DNA of 33,943 nt, from NCBI GenBank assembly GCA_022791995.1, contig JAAWAD010000002.1, forward strand, positions 1 to 33,943, in the 5' to 3' direction. Positions 18,165 to 25,846 of this stretch are shown piece by piece. The notes beneath the pieces are model-generated. The model was given only the letters and a program-made list of their open reading frames with translations. It had not been told where the DNA came from and made no database searches. Numbering within the stretch: position 1 is the first letter of the stretch; every line of letters begins with the position of its first letter. Origin of the DNA: Lawsonibacter sp. (GTDB lineage: Bacteria; Bacillota; Clostridia; Oscillospirales; Oscillospiraceae). Made by a program: the position numbers and the translations under genes.

Positions 18165-19340
18165 ATGAAGTGGTGGAAGCAGAAGCGGCGGGAACCCCCC
18201 GTGCCGGTGGTGCAGGTGCGCTCGGTCCAGGGACAGCCCTTCGGGGCGCTGGACCGGTACGTCCCCCTGCGGCCGGGGGAGCTCCCCCTCTACCGGGCCA
18301 TCCGGGAGGGGGTACCCATTGTGGACGCCGCCATCTGGAAGCTGGTGCGCCTGTGCGGCGGCGTATCCGCACGGGCCAGGGACTCCGCCGCCCAGGCGGG
18401 GCTGGAGCGGTTCCTGAAAACCGTGGACACCGGCTGGGGCCAGCGGGGGATTCAGTCCTTCCTGGACCGGTATCTGGACGACCTGTTTACCTGCGGCCGG
18501 GGATTGGGCGAGATCGTCCTGGATGGGGAGGGCAGGGACATCGCCGCCCTGCTGTGCGCCGACCCCGAGCAGGTGGAGGTGAAGGTGGGGGACAGCCCAA
18601 TGGATTTTCGCCTGTGCCTGCGCAGAGCGGGGGCGCCGGAGGAGCTGCCCTGGCAGGCGCTGCTCCTCTTTACCCCGTTCCAGCCCACGGGGGACGCGCC
18701 CTACGGGGTCTCTCTCCTGCAGTCCATGCCCTTTCTGGCCGGTATCCTGATGAAAATTTTTCAGGCCACTGGCCAGAACTGGGAGCGGGCGGGGAATCTG
18801 CGCTTCGCCGTGGTGTGCCGCCCCGGCCAGGATGAGGAGGCCTTTGCCCAGGAGCGGTGCCGCCAGATTGCCGGCGAGTGGAGCGCCGCCATGCAGGCCG
18901 GCCGGGAGGGGGTGGTACGGGACTTTGTAGCCGTGGGTGACGTGGATATCAAGGTCATCGGCGCCGACAGCCCCGTTCTGGACTGCGAGGTGCCTGTGCG
19001 CCAGATTCTGGAGCAGCTGGTGGCCCGGACGGGGATTCCCCCCTTTATGCTGGGGCTGTCCTGGTCCTCCACCGAGCGAATGAGCACCCAGCAGGCCGAC
19101 CTGCTGACCAGCGAGATTACCGCCATCCGCCGGAGCGTGGAGCCCGTGCTGCGCCGGGTGTGCGAGCTGTGGCTGGAGCTGCACGGCTTTGAGGGGCAGG
19201 CGGAGATCCTGTGGGAGGACATCAATTTGCAGGACGTTGTGGAGGAGGCCAGAGCGGCCCTTTACATGGCCCAGGCCCGCCGCCTGTCCGGCTCCGCCCG
19301 GACAGACGAGGCGGATCAGGCAGAGGAGGATAAGACATGA
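18165..19340 (+). CDS. phage portal protein
   Basis: 391 aa. The start is ATG 18165 (MKWWKQKRREPP) because GAGGAGG lies 8 nt upstream; an earlier ATG at 18126 has no ribosome site. Portal-family features are RAIREGVPIVDAAIWKLVRL, a central helix-rich region, GTGIPPFMLGLS-type RTGIPPFMLGLSWSSTERM, and the long C-terminal helix EITAIRRSVEPVLRRVCELWL. Role: a dodecameric ring at the capsid vertex, through which DNA passes and on which the head assembles. It overlaps the next gene by 4 nt (ATGA). Confidence 0.9.
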   Translation: MKWWKQKRREPPVPVVQVRSVQGQPFGALDRYVPLRPGELPLYRAIREGVPIVDAAIWKLVRLCGGVSARARDSAAQAGLERFLKTVDTGWGQRGIQSFLDRYLDDLFTCGRGLGEIVLDGEGRDIAALLCADPEQVEVKVGDSPMDFRLCLRRAGAPEELPWQALLLFTPFQPTGDAPYGVSLLQSMPFLAGILMKIFQATGQNWERAGNLRFAVVCRPGQDEEAFAQERCRQIAGEWSAAMQAGREGVVRDFVAVGDVDIKVIGADSPVLDCEVPVRQILEQLVARTGIPPFMLGLSWSSTERMSTQQADLLTSEITAIRRSVEPVLRRVCELWLELHGFEGQAEILWEDINLQDVVEEARAALYMAQARRLSGSARTDEADQAEEDKT

Positions 19341-20260
19341 GAGTGACCAAGGAGTCCCAGGGGGGACAGGCCGCCGCCCTGAGCAAAGAGGATCTGGTAC
19401 GCATCAATCTGCTGTCCCGGCGGGAGCTGACCGAGGAGGAGGTGTATACCTTTTCCGTGCGGCTGTGCGACAACGAGGTGGACCGGGACCTGGAGCGGTT
19501 CGCTCCCCAGACCCTGGAAGAGCTGGCCGGCCTGTTTGTGGGGAAAAGCGGCCTGTTTGACCACCAGTGGTCGGCCCGGGGCCAGGCCGCCCGCATCTAT
19601 AAGACGGAGGTGGTGCGGGAGGCCAGGAGAGTGACCCGGGTGGGGGACGTCTACTGCTGGCTGAAGGGCTTCGCCTACATGCTGCGCACCGACAGCAACC
19701 GGGACCTGATTGCCGAAATTGAGGGGGGAATCAAAAAGGAGGTCAGCGTGGGCTGCGCCGTGGAACGGGCGGTGTGCTCCATCTGCGGCGGGGACCTGCG
19801 CCAGAGAGACTGCGGCCACGAGAAGGGGAAGGTGTACGATGGACGCCTGTGCTACGCCAGTCTGGAGGGGGCCAGCGACGCCTATGAGTTCTCCTTTGTG
19901 GCCGTGCCCGCCCAGCCTGCCGCCGGCGTGGTCAAAGGAAGAACGGACTTGAAGGCTCTGGCCGCCGCGTTCCCCGGCGGCGTCCAGCAGCTGGAGCAGC
20001 TGGAGGAGGAGGCCCGGCTGGGCCGGCAGTATCTGGACAGACTGCGCCAGGAGGTGGTCCGGCTGGGGCTGCTGGCCGGGGCGGGGCTGGACCGGGAGAC
20101 CCTGAAGTCGGTCACCGGGAAGCTGTCCGGGCCGGAGCTGGCCGCCATGCGGGAGGCCTACAGCCGGCAGGCCGGAAGCCGCTACCCCCTGAAAATGCAG
20201 CTGGAATATGGGGAGAAAACCCTGGTCCGGCAGGAGCAGGACCAGGCGTTTTTGATTTGA
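19337..20260 (+). CDS. prohead protease-like protein with zinc-finger insert and C-terminal coiled coil
   Basis: 307 aa. The start ATG 19337 overlaps the portal stop, with AGGAGG upstream. The N-terminal half resembles HK97-type prohead proteases: VGKSGLFDHQWSARG carries the likely catalytic His and KKEVSVGCAV the likely catalytic Ser. Next come CSICGGDLRQRDCGH, a Cys-Cys-Cys-His zinc-binding pattern, and DAYEFSFVAVPAQPAAG. The C-terminal third is charged and coiled-coil-like (VQQLEQLEEEARLGRQYLDR), so it may double as the scaffold. No separate scaffold gene is present before the capsid gene. Confidence 0.82.
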   Translation: MRVTKESQGGQAAALSKEDLVRINLLSRRELTEEEVYTFSVRLCDNEVDRDLERFAPQTLEELAGLFVGKSGLFDHQWSARGQAARIYKTEVVREARRVTRVGDVYCWLKGFAYMLRTDSNRDLIAEIEGGIKKEVSVGCAVERAVCSICGGDLRQRDCGHEKGKVYDGRLCYASLEGASDAYEFSFVAVPAQPAAGVVKGRTDLKALAAAFPGGVQQLEQLEEEARLGRQYLDRLRQEVVRLGLLAGAGLDRETLKSVTGKLSGPELAAMREAYSRQAGSRYPLKMQLEYGEKTLVRQEQDQAFLI

Positions 20261-20282
20261 ATTTGTCCCAATTCTTTTTGTG

Positions 20283-20305
20283 TTCCCGCCCCGCAGGGGC
20301 GGGAA
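20283..20305 (+). other. GC-rich hairpin between protease and decoration genes
   Basis: TTCCCGCCCC-GCA-GGGGCGGGAA is a perfect 10-bp stem. A T run (20317-20322) follows only after 11 nt, so termination would be weak. It probably modulates expression within the cluster. Confidence 0.5.
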
Positions 20306-20381
20306 TCACAGGGGTATTTTTTCAGAAAGAAATATACAAGCAAATTGGAAGTTGAATTTGAACAAAATGGAGGGCTTGAGG

Positions 20382-20726
20382 ATGAAACAGGTTTCCTTTG
20401 AGGGCATCGGCAACGTGACGGCCACCTTTGCCGCCGGAGAGGGCGTGCGGGGCGGCCAGGTGGTCAAGCTGACCGAAAACGGTACGGTGGGCCCCTGCCA
20501 GGCGGGCGACGCCTTCTGCGGCGTGGCCCTGGAGCCCCGAAGAGGGGGCTGCGGGGTGCAGGTGAAGGGCTTTGTCTCCGTATCCTGCACCGGGACCCTG
20601 GCCCTGAGCTGGGCCAGTCTGTCAGCCGACGGCAAGGGCGGCGTGCAGGCCGCGGACAGCGCGGCGGCGGGCGTGTCTGCCCTGGTGGTCTGCGCGGAGG
20701 AGGGCAGCGCCGTTCTCTGCCTGTAA
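20382..20726 (+). CDS. small phage head protein, probable decoration protein (DUF2190-like)
   Basis: 114 aa, starting at ATG 20382 with GGAGG 8 nt upstream. It is beta-rich and Gly/Ala/Val-rich: VTATFAAGEGVRGGQVVKLT, NGTVGPCQAGDAFCGVAL, then VKGFVSVSCTGTL and a C-terminal VSALVVCAEEGSAVLCL. This arrangement resembles capsid-stabilising decoration proteins that lie just before the major capsid gene. It contains six cysteines. Function is by similarity of pattern and position only. Confidence 0.6.
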   Translation: MKQVSFEGIGNVTATFAAGEGVRGGQVVKLTENGTVGPCQAGDAFCGVALEPRRGGCGVQVKGFVSVSCTGTLALSWASLSADGKGGVQAADSAAAGVSALVVCAEEGSAVLCL

Positions 20727-20745
20727 TGCCTGGAATTGTGGAGCC

Positions 20746-20772
20746 GGTGTCCGTTCCCCAAAGGAGCGGACA
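20746..20772 (+). other. hairpin upstream of the major capsid gene
   Basis: GTGTCCG (20746-20752) pairs with CGGACAC (20766-20772). A second small inverted repeat (GCCGT/ACGGC) surrounds a T run before the capsid ribosome site. Together they could partly end transcription or protect the abundant capsid message. Confidence 0.4.
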
Positions 20773-20825
20773 CAAAAACATCCTGCCGTTCTTTTTCAGG
20801 ACGGCGATTGAAAGGAGCATGAACT

Positions 20826-21836
20826 ATGGCATTTTCCTATCAGAATGTGAAGCTGGACAAGGGCATGTATCAGGAGGCGGGCAGCACCTTTACCCAGGTG
20901 CTGGAGCGCCAGGACCCCAGCGAGCAGTACAAGGGCACCAGCCTGGAGGGTATGGACGCCTTCCAGCGGCAGCTGAAGCGCTTTGACATCAAGGTCAAGG
21001 GGGCGGGCAGCGACGTGGTGGAGAAGTTCTTCCGCACCAGCGACTCCGCCGTCCTCTTCCCCGAGTACATCGCCCGCTCCGTCCGCCAGGGCATGGAGGG
21101 GGATATTCTCCCCCACATCACCGCCGCCGTCACCCAGTTTGAGGGGATGGACTACCGCTCCATCACCTCGGAGGCCGGCGGCGAGAACAAGGAACTGCGC
21201 CAGGTGGACGAGGGGGCGGTGATCCCCTCCACCACCATTCAGGTCCAGGCCAATCTGGTCAAGCTGCGCAAGCGGGGGCGGATGCTGGTGGCCTCCTATG
21301 AGGCGGTGCGCTTCCAGAAGCTGGACCTGTTTTCCGTCACCCTGCGGCAGATCGGCGCCCACATCGCCCGGGCCCACCTGGAGGACGCGGTGGAGGTGCT
21401 GCGCAGCGGAGACGGCAACGGCAACGCCGCTCCTGTGGACAAGACCGCCAAGGCCGGCGCCCTGACCTATGACGATCTGGTGGATTTCTGGGCCAGATTC
21501 GACCCCTACGAGATGAACGCCCTGCTGGTTTCGGGGGACGTGATGGTCAAGTTGCTCAAGCTGCCCGAGTTCCAGAATCCCCTGACCGGCCTGAACTTCC
21601 AGGGGACCGGCAAGCTGGCCACCCCCCTGGGGGCAACCCTGCTGCGGACCTCGGTGCTGCCCGCCGGCACTGCCATCGGTCTGGACAAAAACTTCGCCCT
21701 GGAGATGGTGCGCAGCGGCGACGTGATGGTGGAGTACGACAAGCTCATCGACCGGCAGCTGGAGCGGGCGGCGATTACCACCATCAGCGGCTTTGCCAAG
21801 GTGTTCCAGGCCGCCTCCCGGGTGCTGGAGGTCTGA
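20826..21836 (+). CDS. phage major capsid protein (HK97-fold)
   Basis: 336 aa, starting MAFSYQNVKLDKGMYQEAG; AAAGGAG lies 10 nt upstream. The order of features fits an HK97-fold capsid protein: N-arm with LERQDPSEQYKGTSLEGMDAFQRQLKRF, then VVEKFFRTSDSAVLFPEYIARSVRQGM, DEGAVIPSTTIQVQANLVKLRKRGRMLVASYEAVRF, and a C-terminal half with ALLVSGDVMVKLLKL, PLGATLLRTSVLPAGTAIGLDKNFALEM. Role: the main shell subunit. It follows the protease and decoration genes, as in PBSX-like elements. Confidence 0.88.
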   Translation: MAFSYQNVKLDKGMYQEAGSTFTQVLERQDPSEQYKGTSLEGMDAFQRQLKRFDIKVKGAGSDVVEKFFRTSDSAVLFPEYIARSVRQGMEGDILPHITAAVTQFEGMDYRSITSEAGGENKELRQVDEGAVIPSTTIQVQANLVKLRKRGRMLVASYEAVRFQKLDLFSVTLRQIGAHIARAHLEDAVEVLRSGDGNGNAAPVDKTAKAGALTYDDLVDFWARFDPYEMNALLVSGDVMVKLLKLPEFQNPLTGLNFQGTGKLATPLGATLLRTSVLPAGTAIGLDKNFALEMVRSGDVMVEYDKLIDRQLERAAITTISGFAKVFQAASRVLEV

Positions 21837-21837
21837 G

Positions 21838-22185
21838 ATGACGGCGGAGATCCTGGCCCTGTGCAGGGCCATGGGGGCCGGAGCGGATAGGGAGGAGTTG
21901 CTGCTCCCCCTGGTGCAGGCCGCCCAGCGGGAGCTGGCCGCCTGGCTGCGGCCCGGCGTGTCCCCCAGGGACTGTGGGCCCGCCTTCCCTCTGGCCGCCG
22001 CCATGGTGGCCATGGAGGGTCTGGAGCACAGCCTGGAGGGGGGACAGGCCCTCTCCTTCACGGCGGGGGACCTGTCCATTCGGACGGCGGGGGGTGCGGA
22101 CGCCTCCCGCTCCGCCCAGGCCCGGAGGCTGCTGGCTCCCTGGCTGGGGGAGACCGGCTTCGCCTTTCGGGGGGTGAGAGGATGA
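21838..22185 (+). CDS. phage head-tail connector / head completion protein
   Basis: 115 aa, starting at ATG 21838, one base after the capsid stop, with GGAGG inside the capsid gene end. It is mostly helical (EILALCRAMGAGADREELLLPLVQAAQRELAAWL, then FPLAAAMVAMEGLEHSLEGG), like connector proteins that bind under the portal. It ends in an ATGA overlap with the next gene. The assignment is from position between capsid and tail genes; no specific motif is decisive. Confidence 0.6.
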   Translation: MTAEILALCRAMGAGADREELLLPLVQAAQRELAAWLRPGVSPRDCGPAFPLAAAMVAMEGLEHSLEGGQALSFTAGDLSIRTAGGADASRSAQARRLLAPWLGETGFAFRGVRG

Positions 22186-22511
22186 TGGACCAGGTGTGGC
22201 GGGCCATCCTGGCCCGGTACGGCCAGCCGGTGGCCATTTTGTCGGGAGAAAAAGACACGCCGGTGCGGGCCCTCCTCCAGCCCCTGCGGGAGAAGGGGGA
22301 GCAGACCGTCCCCTCCCCCCTGGGGATGCGCCGGGAGGACCGGTTCTTATACATGGGTCCCCCGGACGTCCCCCTGACCCCGCGGGAGACCGAGGTGGCG
22401 TGGCTGGGTCAGCGCTATGAGGTCCAGACCGCCCACCCGGTGATGGCAGGGAGCATCCACCACTGGTGGGCCGTGTTGCGGCCGGCGGACAGGAGGGAGG
22501 CGGGCGCATGA
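22182..22511 (+). CDS. phage neck / head-tail joining protein
   Basis: 109 aa, starting at ATG 22182 (an ATG at 22185 is also possible), overlapping its upstream neighbour by 4 nt. A short helix (MMDQVWRAILARYGQPV) is followed by beta-rich sequence (GEKDTPVRALLQPLREKGEQ, DRFLYMGPPDVPLTPRETEV, YEVQTAHPVMAGSIHHWWAVLRP). This pattern is typical of small head-closure proteins that sit between connector and tail terminator. It overlaps the next gene by ATGA. Moderate confidence from position and shape. Confidence 0.6.
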   Translation: MMDQVWRAILARYGQPVAILSGEKDTPVRALLQPLREKGEQTVPSPLGMRREDRFLYMGPPDVPLTPRETEVAWLGQRYEVQTAHPVMAGSIHHWWAVLRPADRREAGA

Positions 22512-23005
22512 GCCTGGACAGCGTCCGGGAGCGGATGGCTGAATATCTGCGGGAGCAGGGGGTTCCAGCTGCGGCCGCCTGGCCGGGACAGGAGCGGCTG
22601 GCCCAGGGAGAGCCGGTGGCGGTGGTCTCCCTCCGGGAATGCGAGGCCGGCCCGGCCGGCTTTCAGGACTACCTGGGGGAGCGGCTGGACGAGAGAACCG
22701 GGCTGTGGGAGGAGCTCTATGGACGCAGAGTTACCCTCACCCTGGGTCTGGACCTGTACGCCCCGCCGGAGACCGAGGGGGAACGGCTCCAGCGCGCCTT
22801 TGACGCCCTGGCCCAGGCCCTGACCCGGGGTGGACCCGACGGCCTACATGTGCAGTCCTTTTCCTGCGGAGAGACCACCTATGACCGGGACAGCCGCCTT
22901 CTGAAGCGGCCCGCCCAGGCGGTGTGCGGCGCTTATCTCTACGCGGTGGCCCAGCCGGGCGAGGCCTTTCTGGATTTTGAATTACGGGGTGAATTGAAAA
23001 TATGA
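22508..23005 (+). CDS. phage tail terminator / tail completion-like protein
   Basis: 165 aa, start ATG 22508 with AGGAGGGAGG upstream, in a 4-nt overlap with the previous gene. It begins MSLDSVRERMAEYLREQGVPA. Its body has RRVTLTLGLDLYAPPETEGERLQRAFDALAQALTRG and ends PAQAVCGAYLYAVAQPGEAFLDFELRGELKI. The order, just before the sheath gene, fits the protein that caps the tail where it meets the head (XkdJ position). No decisive motif was seen. Confidence 0.6.
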   Translation: MSLDSVRERMAEYLREQGVPAAAAWPGQERLAQGEPVAVVSLRECEAGPAGFQDYLGERLDERTGLWEELYGRRVTLTLGLDLYAPPETEGERLQRAFDALAQALTRGGPDGLHVQSFSCGETTYDRDSRLLKRPAQAVCGAYLYAVAQPGEAFLDFELRGELKI

Positions 23006-24057
23006 ATATGACAGTACATCAAAGACCGGGGGTCTACTCCTCCTATGACGCCTCCACCGTGGTCAGCGGAAGCGGCCAGGGCCGTCTGGTGGGACTGGCT
23101 GCGGCCAATTCCGCCGCGAAGCCCGGGGTGCTCCATACCGTGACCAGCTACGACGAAGCCGTCACCATTTTCGGCGCGGGCGGGGGACAGGACATGGCGG
23201 AGCTGATTCGCCTGGCCCTGAAAAACGGGGCCTCCGGCGTGGCGGCGGTGGCCGTGTCCGGCGAGATTGGCTATGAGGAGGCCTTCGCCCTGCTGGAGAC
23301 GGCGGAGGCGGCGGTGGTCCTGTGCGACAGCACGGAGCTGACCGTGCAGCAGAAGCTGCGGGACAGCGTGACACACGCCTCTCAGGCCCGGCGGGAGCGG
23401 CTGGCCGTGGTGGCCGGGGCGGCCGGAGACGGAGTGAACGAGCTGATTGTCCGGGCCAAGGCCCTGAACCACGAGCGGGTGGTGCTGGCCGCCCCCTGCG
23501 GCGTGGACCGGACGGGAGAGAGCCTGTCGGGGGCGGTGGTGGCCGCCGCCGTGGCCGGGGCCATCGCCGGGGAGGCCGACCCCGCCGTCCCCCTGGGGGG
23601 CGCGGTGCTGTCCGGGCTGTACGGTTTGGACCGGCGCTTCGGCGACGAGGAGCTGGACCGGCTGATTCTGGGGGGCGTTACCCCGGTGGAGTGCGTGGGG
23701 GGCGTTACCAGCGTGGTCCGGGGAGTCACCACCCGCACCATGACCGGGGACACGGAGGACAGCACCTGGCGGGACCTGTCCACCATCCGGGTGGCCGACG
23801 ATGTGATTCCCGCCCTGCGCAATGCCCTGCGGGCCAAATTCCGCCGGGCCAAGAACACGGAGCAGTGCCGCAGCGCCATCCGGGCCCAGGTGGTGCTGGA
23901 GCTGGAGAACAAGCTGGCCCGGGAGGTCATCACCGGCTATGAGAATGTGTCGGTGGCGGCGGACAGCCAGGACCCCACCCGGTGTCTGGTGGGCTTCTCC
24001 TTTACAGTGGCCCACGGGCTGAACCAGATCTGGCTGACCGCCCACATCACGGTGTAG
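23002..24057 (+). CDS. contractile tail sheath protein (XkdK type)
   Basis: 351 aa, start ATG 23002 overlapping the previous stop (ATGA). It begins VHQRPGVYSSYDASTVVSGSG, the usual sheath opening with RPGVY. Next are RLVGLAAANSAAKPGVLHTVTSYDEAVTIFG and alternating domains. The conserved C-terminal domain includes GVTPVECVGGVTSVVRGVTTRT, DDVIPALRNALRAKF and a final VAHGLNQIWLTAHITV. The sheath surrounds the tail tube and contracts to drive it through the target envelope. Its presence makes this a myovirus-like element. Confidence 0.9.
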   Translation: MNMTVHQRPGVYSSYDASTVVSGSGQGRLVGLAAANSAAKPGVLHTVTSYDEAVTIFGAGGGQDMAELIRLALKNGASGVAAVAVSGEIGYEEAFALLETAEAAVVLCDSTELTVQQKLRDSVTHASQARRERLAVVAGAAGDGVNELIVRAKALNHERVVLAAPCGVDRTGESLSGAVVAAAVAGAIAGEADPAVPLGGAVLSGLYGLDRRFGDEELDRLILGGVTPVECVGGVTSVVRGVTTRTMTGDTEDSTWRDLSTIRVADDVIPALRNALRAKFRRAKNTEQCRSAIRAQVVLELENKLAREVITGYENVSVAADSQDPTRCLVGFSFTVAHGLNQIWLTAHITV

Positions 24058-24075
24058 CCCGTGAAGCAATTCGGC

Positions 24076-24097
24076 CTCCGCCCCCGGCGGGGCGGAG
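24076..24097 (+). other. hairpin between sheath and tube genes
   Basis: CTCCGCCCC-CGGC-GGGGCGGAG is a perfect 9-bp stem in the 67-bp gap. No T run follows, so it is more likely a message-stability or processing element raising tube relative to sheath expression. Confidence 0.45.
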
Positions 24098-24124
24098 AAA
24101 ATTCCTGTCAAAGGAGGTTGAAGG

Positions 24125-24514
24125 ATGAGTATTGCAGGCTTTCCCACCAGCAGCGACATCTATCTGGAGGTGGACGGGACCCGGGTGGCGGTGGTCCAGA
24201 GCTACAGCGCCAGGGCAACCAAATCCAGCCTTTCTGTAGAGGCCTTCGGCGAGGCCGAGCCGGTGGCCACGGTGCCCGGCCAGGAACGGCACGTCATTGA
24301 GCTGACCCGGCTGTACGCCACGGACGAGGCCATCCGGGACGGGCTGAACTTCTACAAGCTGTCCGGCTTCTCTCTGGTCATCTGTAAGCCGGACCGGAAA
24401 ATCATCTACGCCGACTGCCAGTGGAGCGCCATCCAGGAGAACGCCGAGCTGGGCAGCATGGTGCTGGAAAAGGTCACGCTGGTGGCCTCCCGGCGGATTG
24501 AGACGGGGGTGTGA
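24125..24514 (+). CDS. contractile tail tube protein (XkdM type)
   Basis: 129 aa, starting MSIAGFPTSSDIYLEVDGTRVAV with AAAGGAGG 9 nt upstream. It is beta-rich with a central charged helix (HVIELTRLYATDEAIRDGLNF), then FSLVICKPDRKIIYADCQWSAI and a final ENAELGSMVLEKVTLVASRR. This matches the XkdM-like tail tube family and its fixed place after the sheath gene. It stacks as hexameric rings to form the inner tube. Confidence 0.85.
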   Translation: MSIAGFPTSSDIYLEVDGTRVAVVQSYSARATKSSLSVEAFGEAEPVATVPGQERHVIELTRLYATDEAIRDGLNFYKLSGFSLVICKPDRKIIYADCQWSAIQENAELGSMVLEKVTLVASRRIETGV

Positions 24515-24516
24515 CC

Positions 24517-24900
24517 ATGGGGGTGTCGATTCTGGCCGAGCGGGACCGGGTCAGCCTGGACAACGGCATGGACCTGCGCCTGCTGTCCGCTTTGGAGATC
24601 CTACAGGCCCGGCGGGAGGCGGAGGAGCTGGTCGGAGAGGACCGGGAGCGGGCCCTGTGCAGCAACGCCTGCCTGCTGGCCCGGGCCCTGGAGTATACCC
24701 AGGGGCACGGTCCGGTGTTCTCTGATGGAAGGGCGGTGCTGGCCGCCCTGACGGTGGAAGAGATCAGCGCCCTGGCCAGCCGGTGGGGGGAACTCCACCG
24801 CAGCTGCAACCCCGGTCTGACCGTGAGCGAGGAGGAGCTGGAAAACGTAAAAAAAAACTCCGAGCCGACCAGGCCGGACGGCTGCGGTGGCGGGTGCTGA
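24517..24900 (+). CDS. tail assembly chaperone, short (unshifted) form
   Basis: 127 aa, start ATG 24517 with GGGGG 7 nt upstream; a GTG at 24511 overlaps the tube stop. It is helical: ILAERDRVSLDNGMDLRLLSALEILQARREAEEL, then RALCSNACLLARALEYTQG and LAALTVEEISALASRWGELHRS. The place between tube gene and tape-measure slot and the frameshift signal near its 3' end identify it as the XkdN/gpG-type chaperone, which coats the tape measure during tail assembly. Past the slippery site it continues unshifted for 14 codons, to a stop at 24898-24900. Confidence 0.8.
   Translation: MGVSILAERDRVSLDNGMDLRLLSALEILQARREAEELVGEDRERALCSNACLLARALEYTQGHGPVFSDGRAVLAALTVEEISALASRWGELHRSCNPGLTVSEEELENVKKNSEPTRPDGCGGGC
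24852..24858 (+). promoter_or_regulatory. -1 ribosomal frameshift slippery heptamer
   Basis: A run of nine A residues ends in C (24849-24858) and reads A AAA AAC in the phase required for a -1 slip (X XXY YYZ). The shifted frame continues 98 codons to 25154. Tail chaperones of long-tailed phages classically use this mechanism. Confidence 0.8.
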
Positions 24901-25154
24901 GACAGTTCCAGGCCCTGCCCACCGAGCCCCGGGCCCGGGCCATGCGGGACCGGGACTATTTGTGGTGCCTGGCCAACGCCCTTCTGGACCGGGAGGAGGA
25001 GCAGGCCCGGCTGTGTCCCGCCTGCCGGAGCCGGATTGGAGAGCCCTTCTGTCCTGTCTGCGGACAGCCGGCCGGCCGCTGGGGGGAGAGCGGAGACAAC
25101 GCCGCCTTTGACGAGGCCCGCTTTGCCCGCATGAGGGAGGGGGACAGACCATGA
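24858..25154 (+). CDS. tail assembly chaperone, frameshift extension (long form)
   Basis: Read in the -1 frame after the A-rich heptamer, this adds 98 residues to give a fused product of about 212 aa. The frame has no plausible start of its own. The extension begins LRADQAGRLRWRVLRQFQ, has DYLWCLANALLDREEEQARL, and carries two CxxC pairs, CPACRSR and CPVCGQP, which look like a zinc ribbon. In phage lambda the long form (gpGT) recruits tube protein to the tape measure. The stop overlaps the next start (ATGA at 25151). Confidence 0.75.
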   Translation, partial: LRADQAGRLRWRVLRQFQALPTEPRARAMRDRDYLWCLANALLDREEEQARLCPACRSRIGEPFCPVCGQPAGRWGESGDNAAFDEARFARMREGDRP

Positions 25155-25804
25155 CCGACTATCTGGAGCTGGCCTGGGCGGGGAGTGCATCGGCCCTGGC
25201 CCGGGCCCTGGAACGGCTGGAATTCGCCCTGCTGGCGGCGGAGGGGGGAGGCGAAGAGGCGGAGGAGCGCGTGTCCGCCTCCCTCCGGCAGGGGACGCAG
25301 GACCGGCAGCGGACACCGCCCCCGGTTCCCCCTGGAGAGGCGGGCGGGCCGGAAACAGTGCAGGAGCGCCCCGACGGCCAAGAACGGCAGAGGAGAACAA
25401 AGGCCCTTCCCGCGTTTCCCCCGGAGATGTCCCGTCTGGAGGGACAGGCCCAAGGAGAGGAGGGGGCGGGAGACCTCCCCCTTCTGGCCCAGGTGCGGCA
25501 GGGGGAGGCTGAGGCGGCGGAGACAGCGGCCCTCTGGAAAGAGGAGGAGCAAAAAACGGCCCGTCTTGCCTGGAGGGGCGGCGGTGAGGCCCCCAGGAGA
25601 GTCGGGCAGGGGACCGGGGGGTTCTCCGCCTTCGGCGGGACGGCGGGACGGGCAGAGGCTTGGCCGCCGGCGCTGGACAGCCCGCTCTGGAGCGGCCTTC
25701 CCGGCGGGCGGACAGGCGGGGAGCCGCTGGACCAGGCCGAGCAGGTGGATCTGGCCTTTCGCCGGGACAGCCGCCGGTACGACGGGGGCTTTTCCCTGTA
25801 TTGA
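25151..25804 (+). CDS. protein of unknown function in the tape-measure position
   Basis: 217 aa, start ATG 25151 in a 4-nt overlap with the frameshifted chaperone. A short helical N-terminus (MTDYLELAWAGSASALARALERLEF) is followed by ~150 residues of low-complexity Gly/Pro/Glu/Arg sequence and a compact C-terminus (EQVDLAFRRDSRRYDGGFSLY). There are no membrane helices, lytic domain or long coiled coil. In PBSX-type clusters this slot holds a tape measure of roughly 600-1300 residues. Either this is a drastically shortened tape measure, or the gene was lost and something else took the slot. I do not recognise a family. Confidence 0.65.
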   Translation: MTDYLELAWAGSASALARALERLEFALLAAEGGGEEAEERVSASLRQGTQDRQRTPPPVPPGEAGGPETVQERPDGQERQRRTKALPAFPPEMSRLEGQAQGEEGAGDLPLLAQVRQGEAEAAETAALWKEEEQKTARLAWRGGGEAPRRVGQGTGGFSAFGGTAGRAEAWPPALDSPLWSGLPGGRTGGEPLDQAEQVDLAFRRDSRRYDGGFSLY

Positions 25805-25846
25805 CGCACCCGGACCCGCGGACAGAACCAAGAGAGGAGCAAAACC

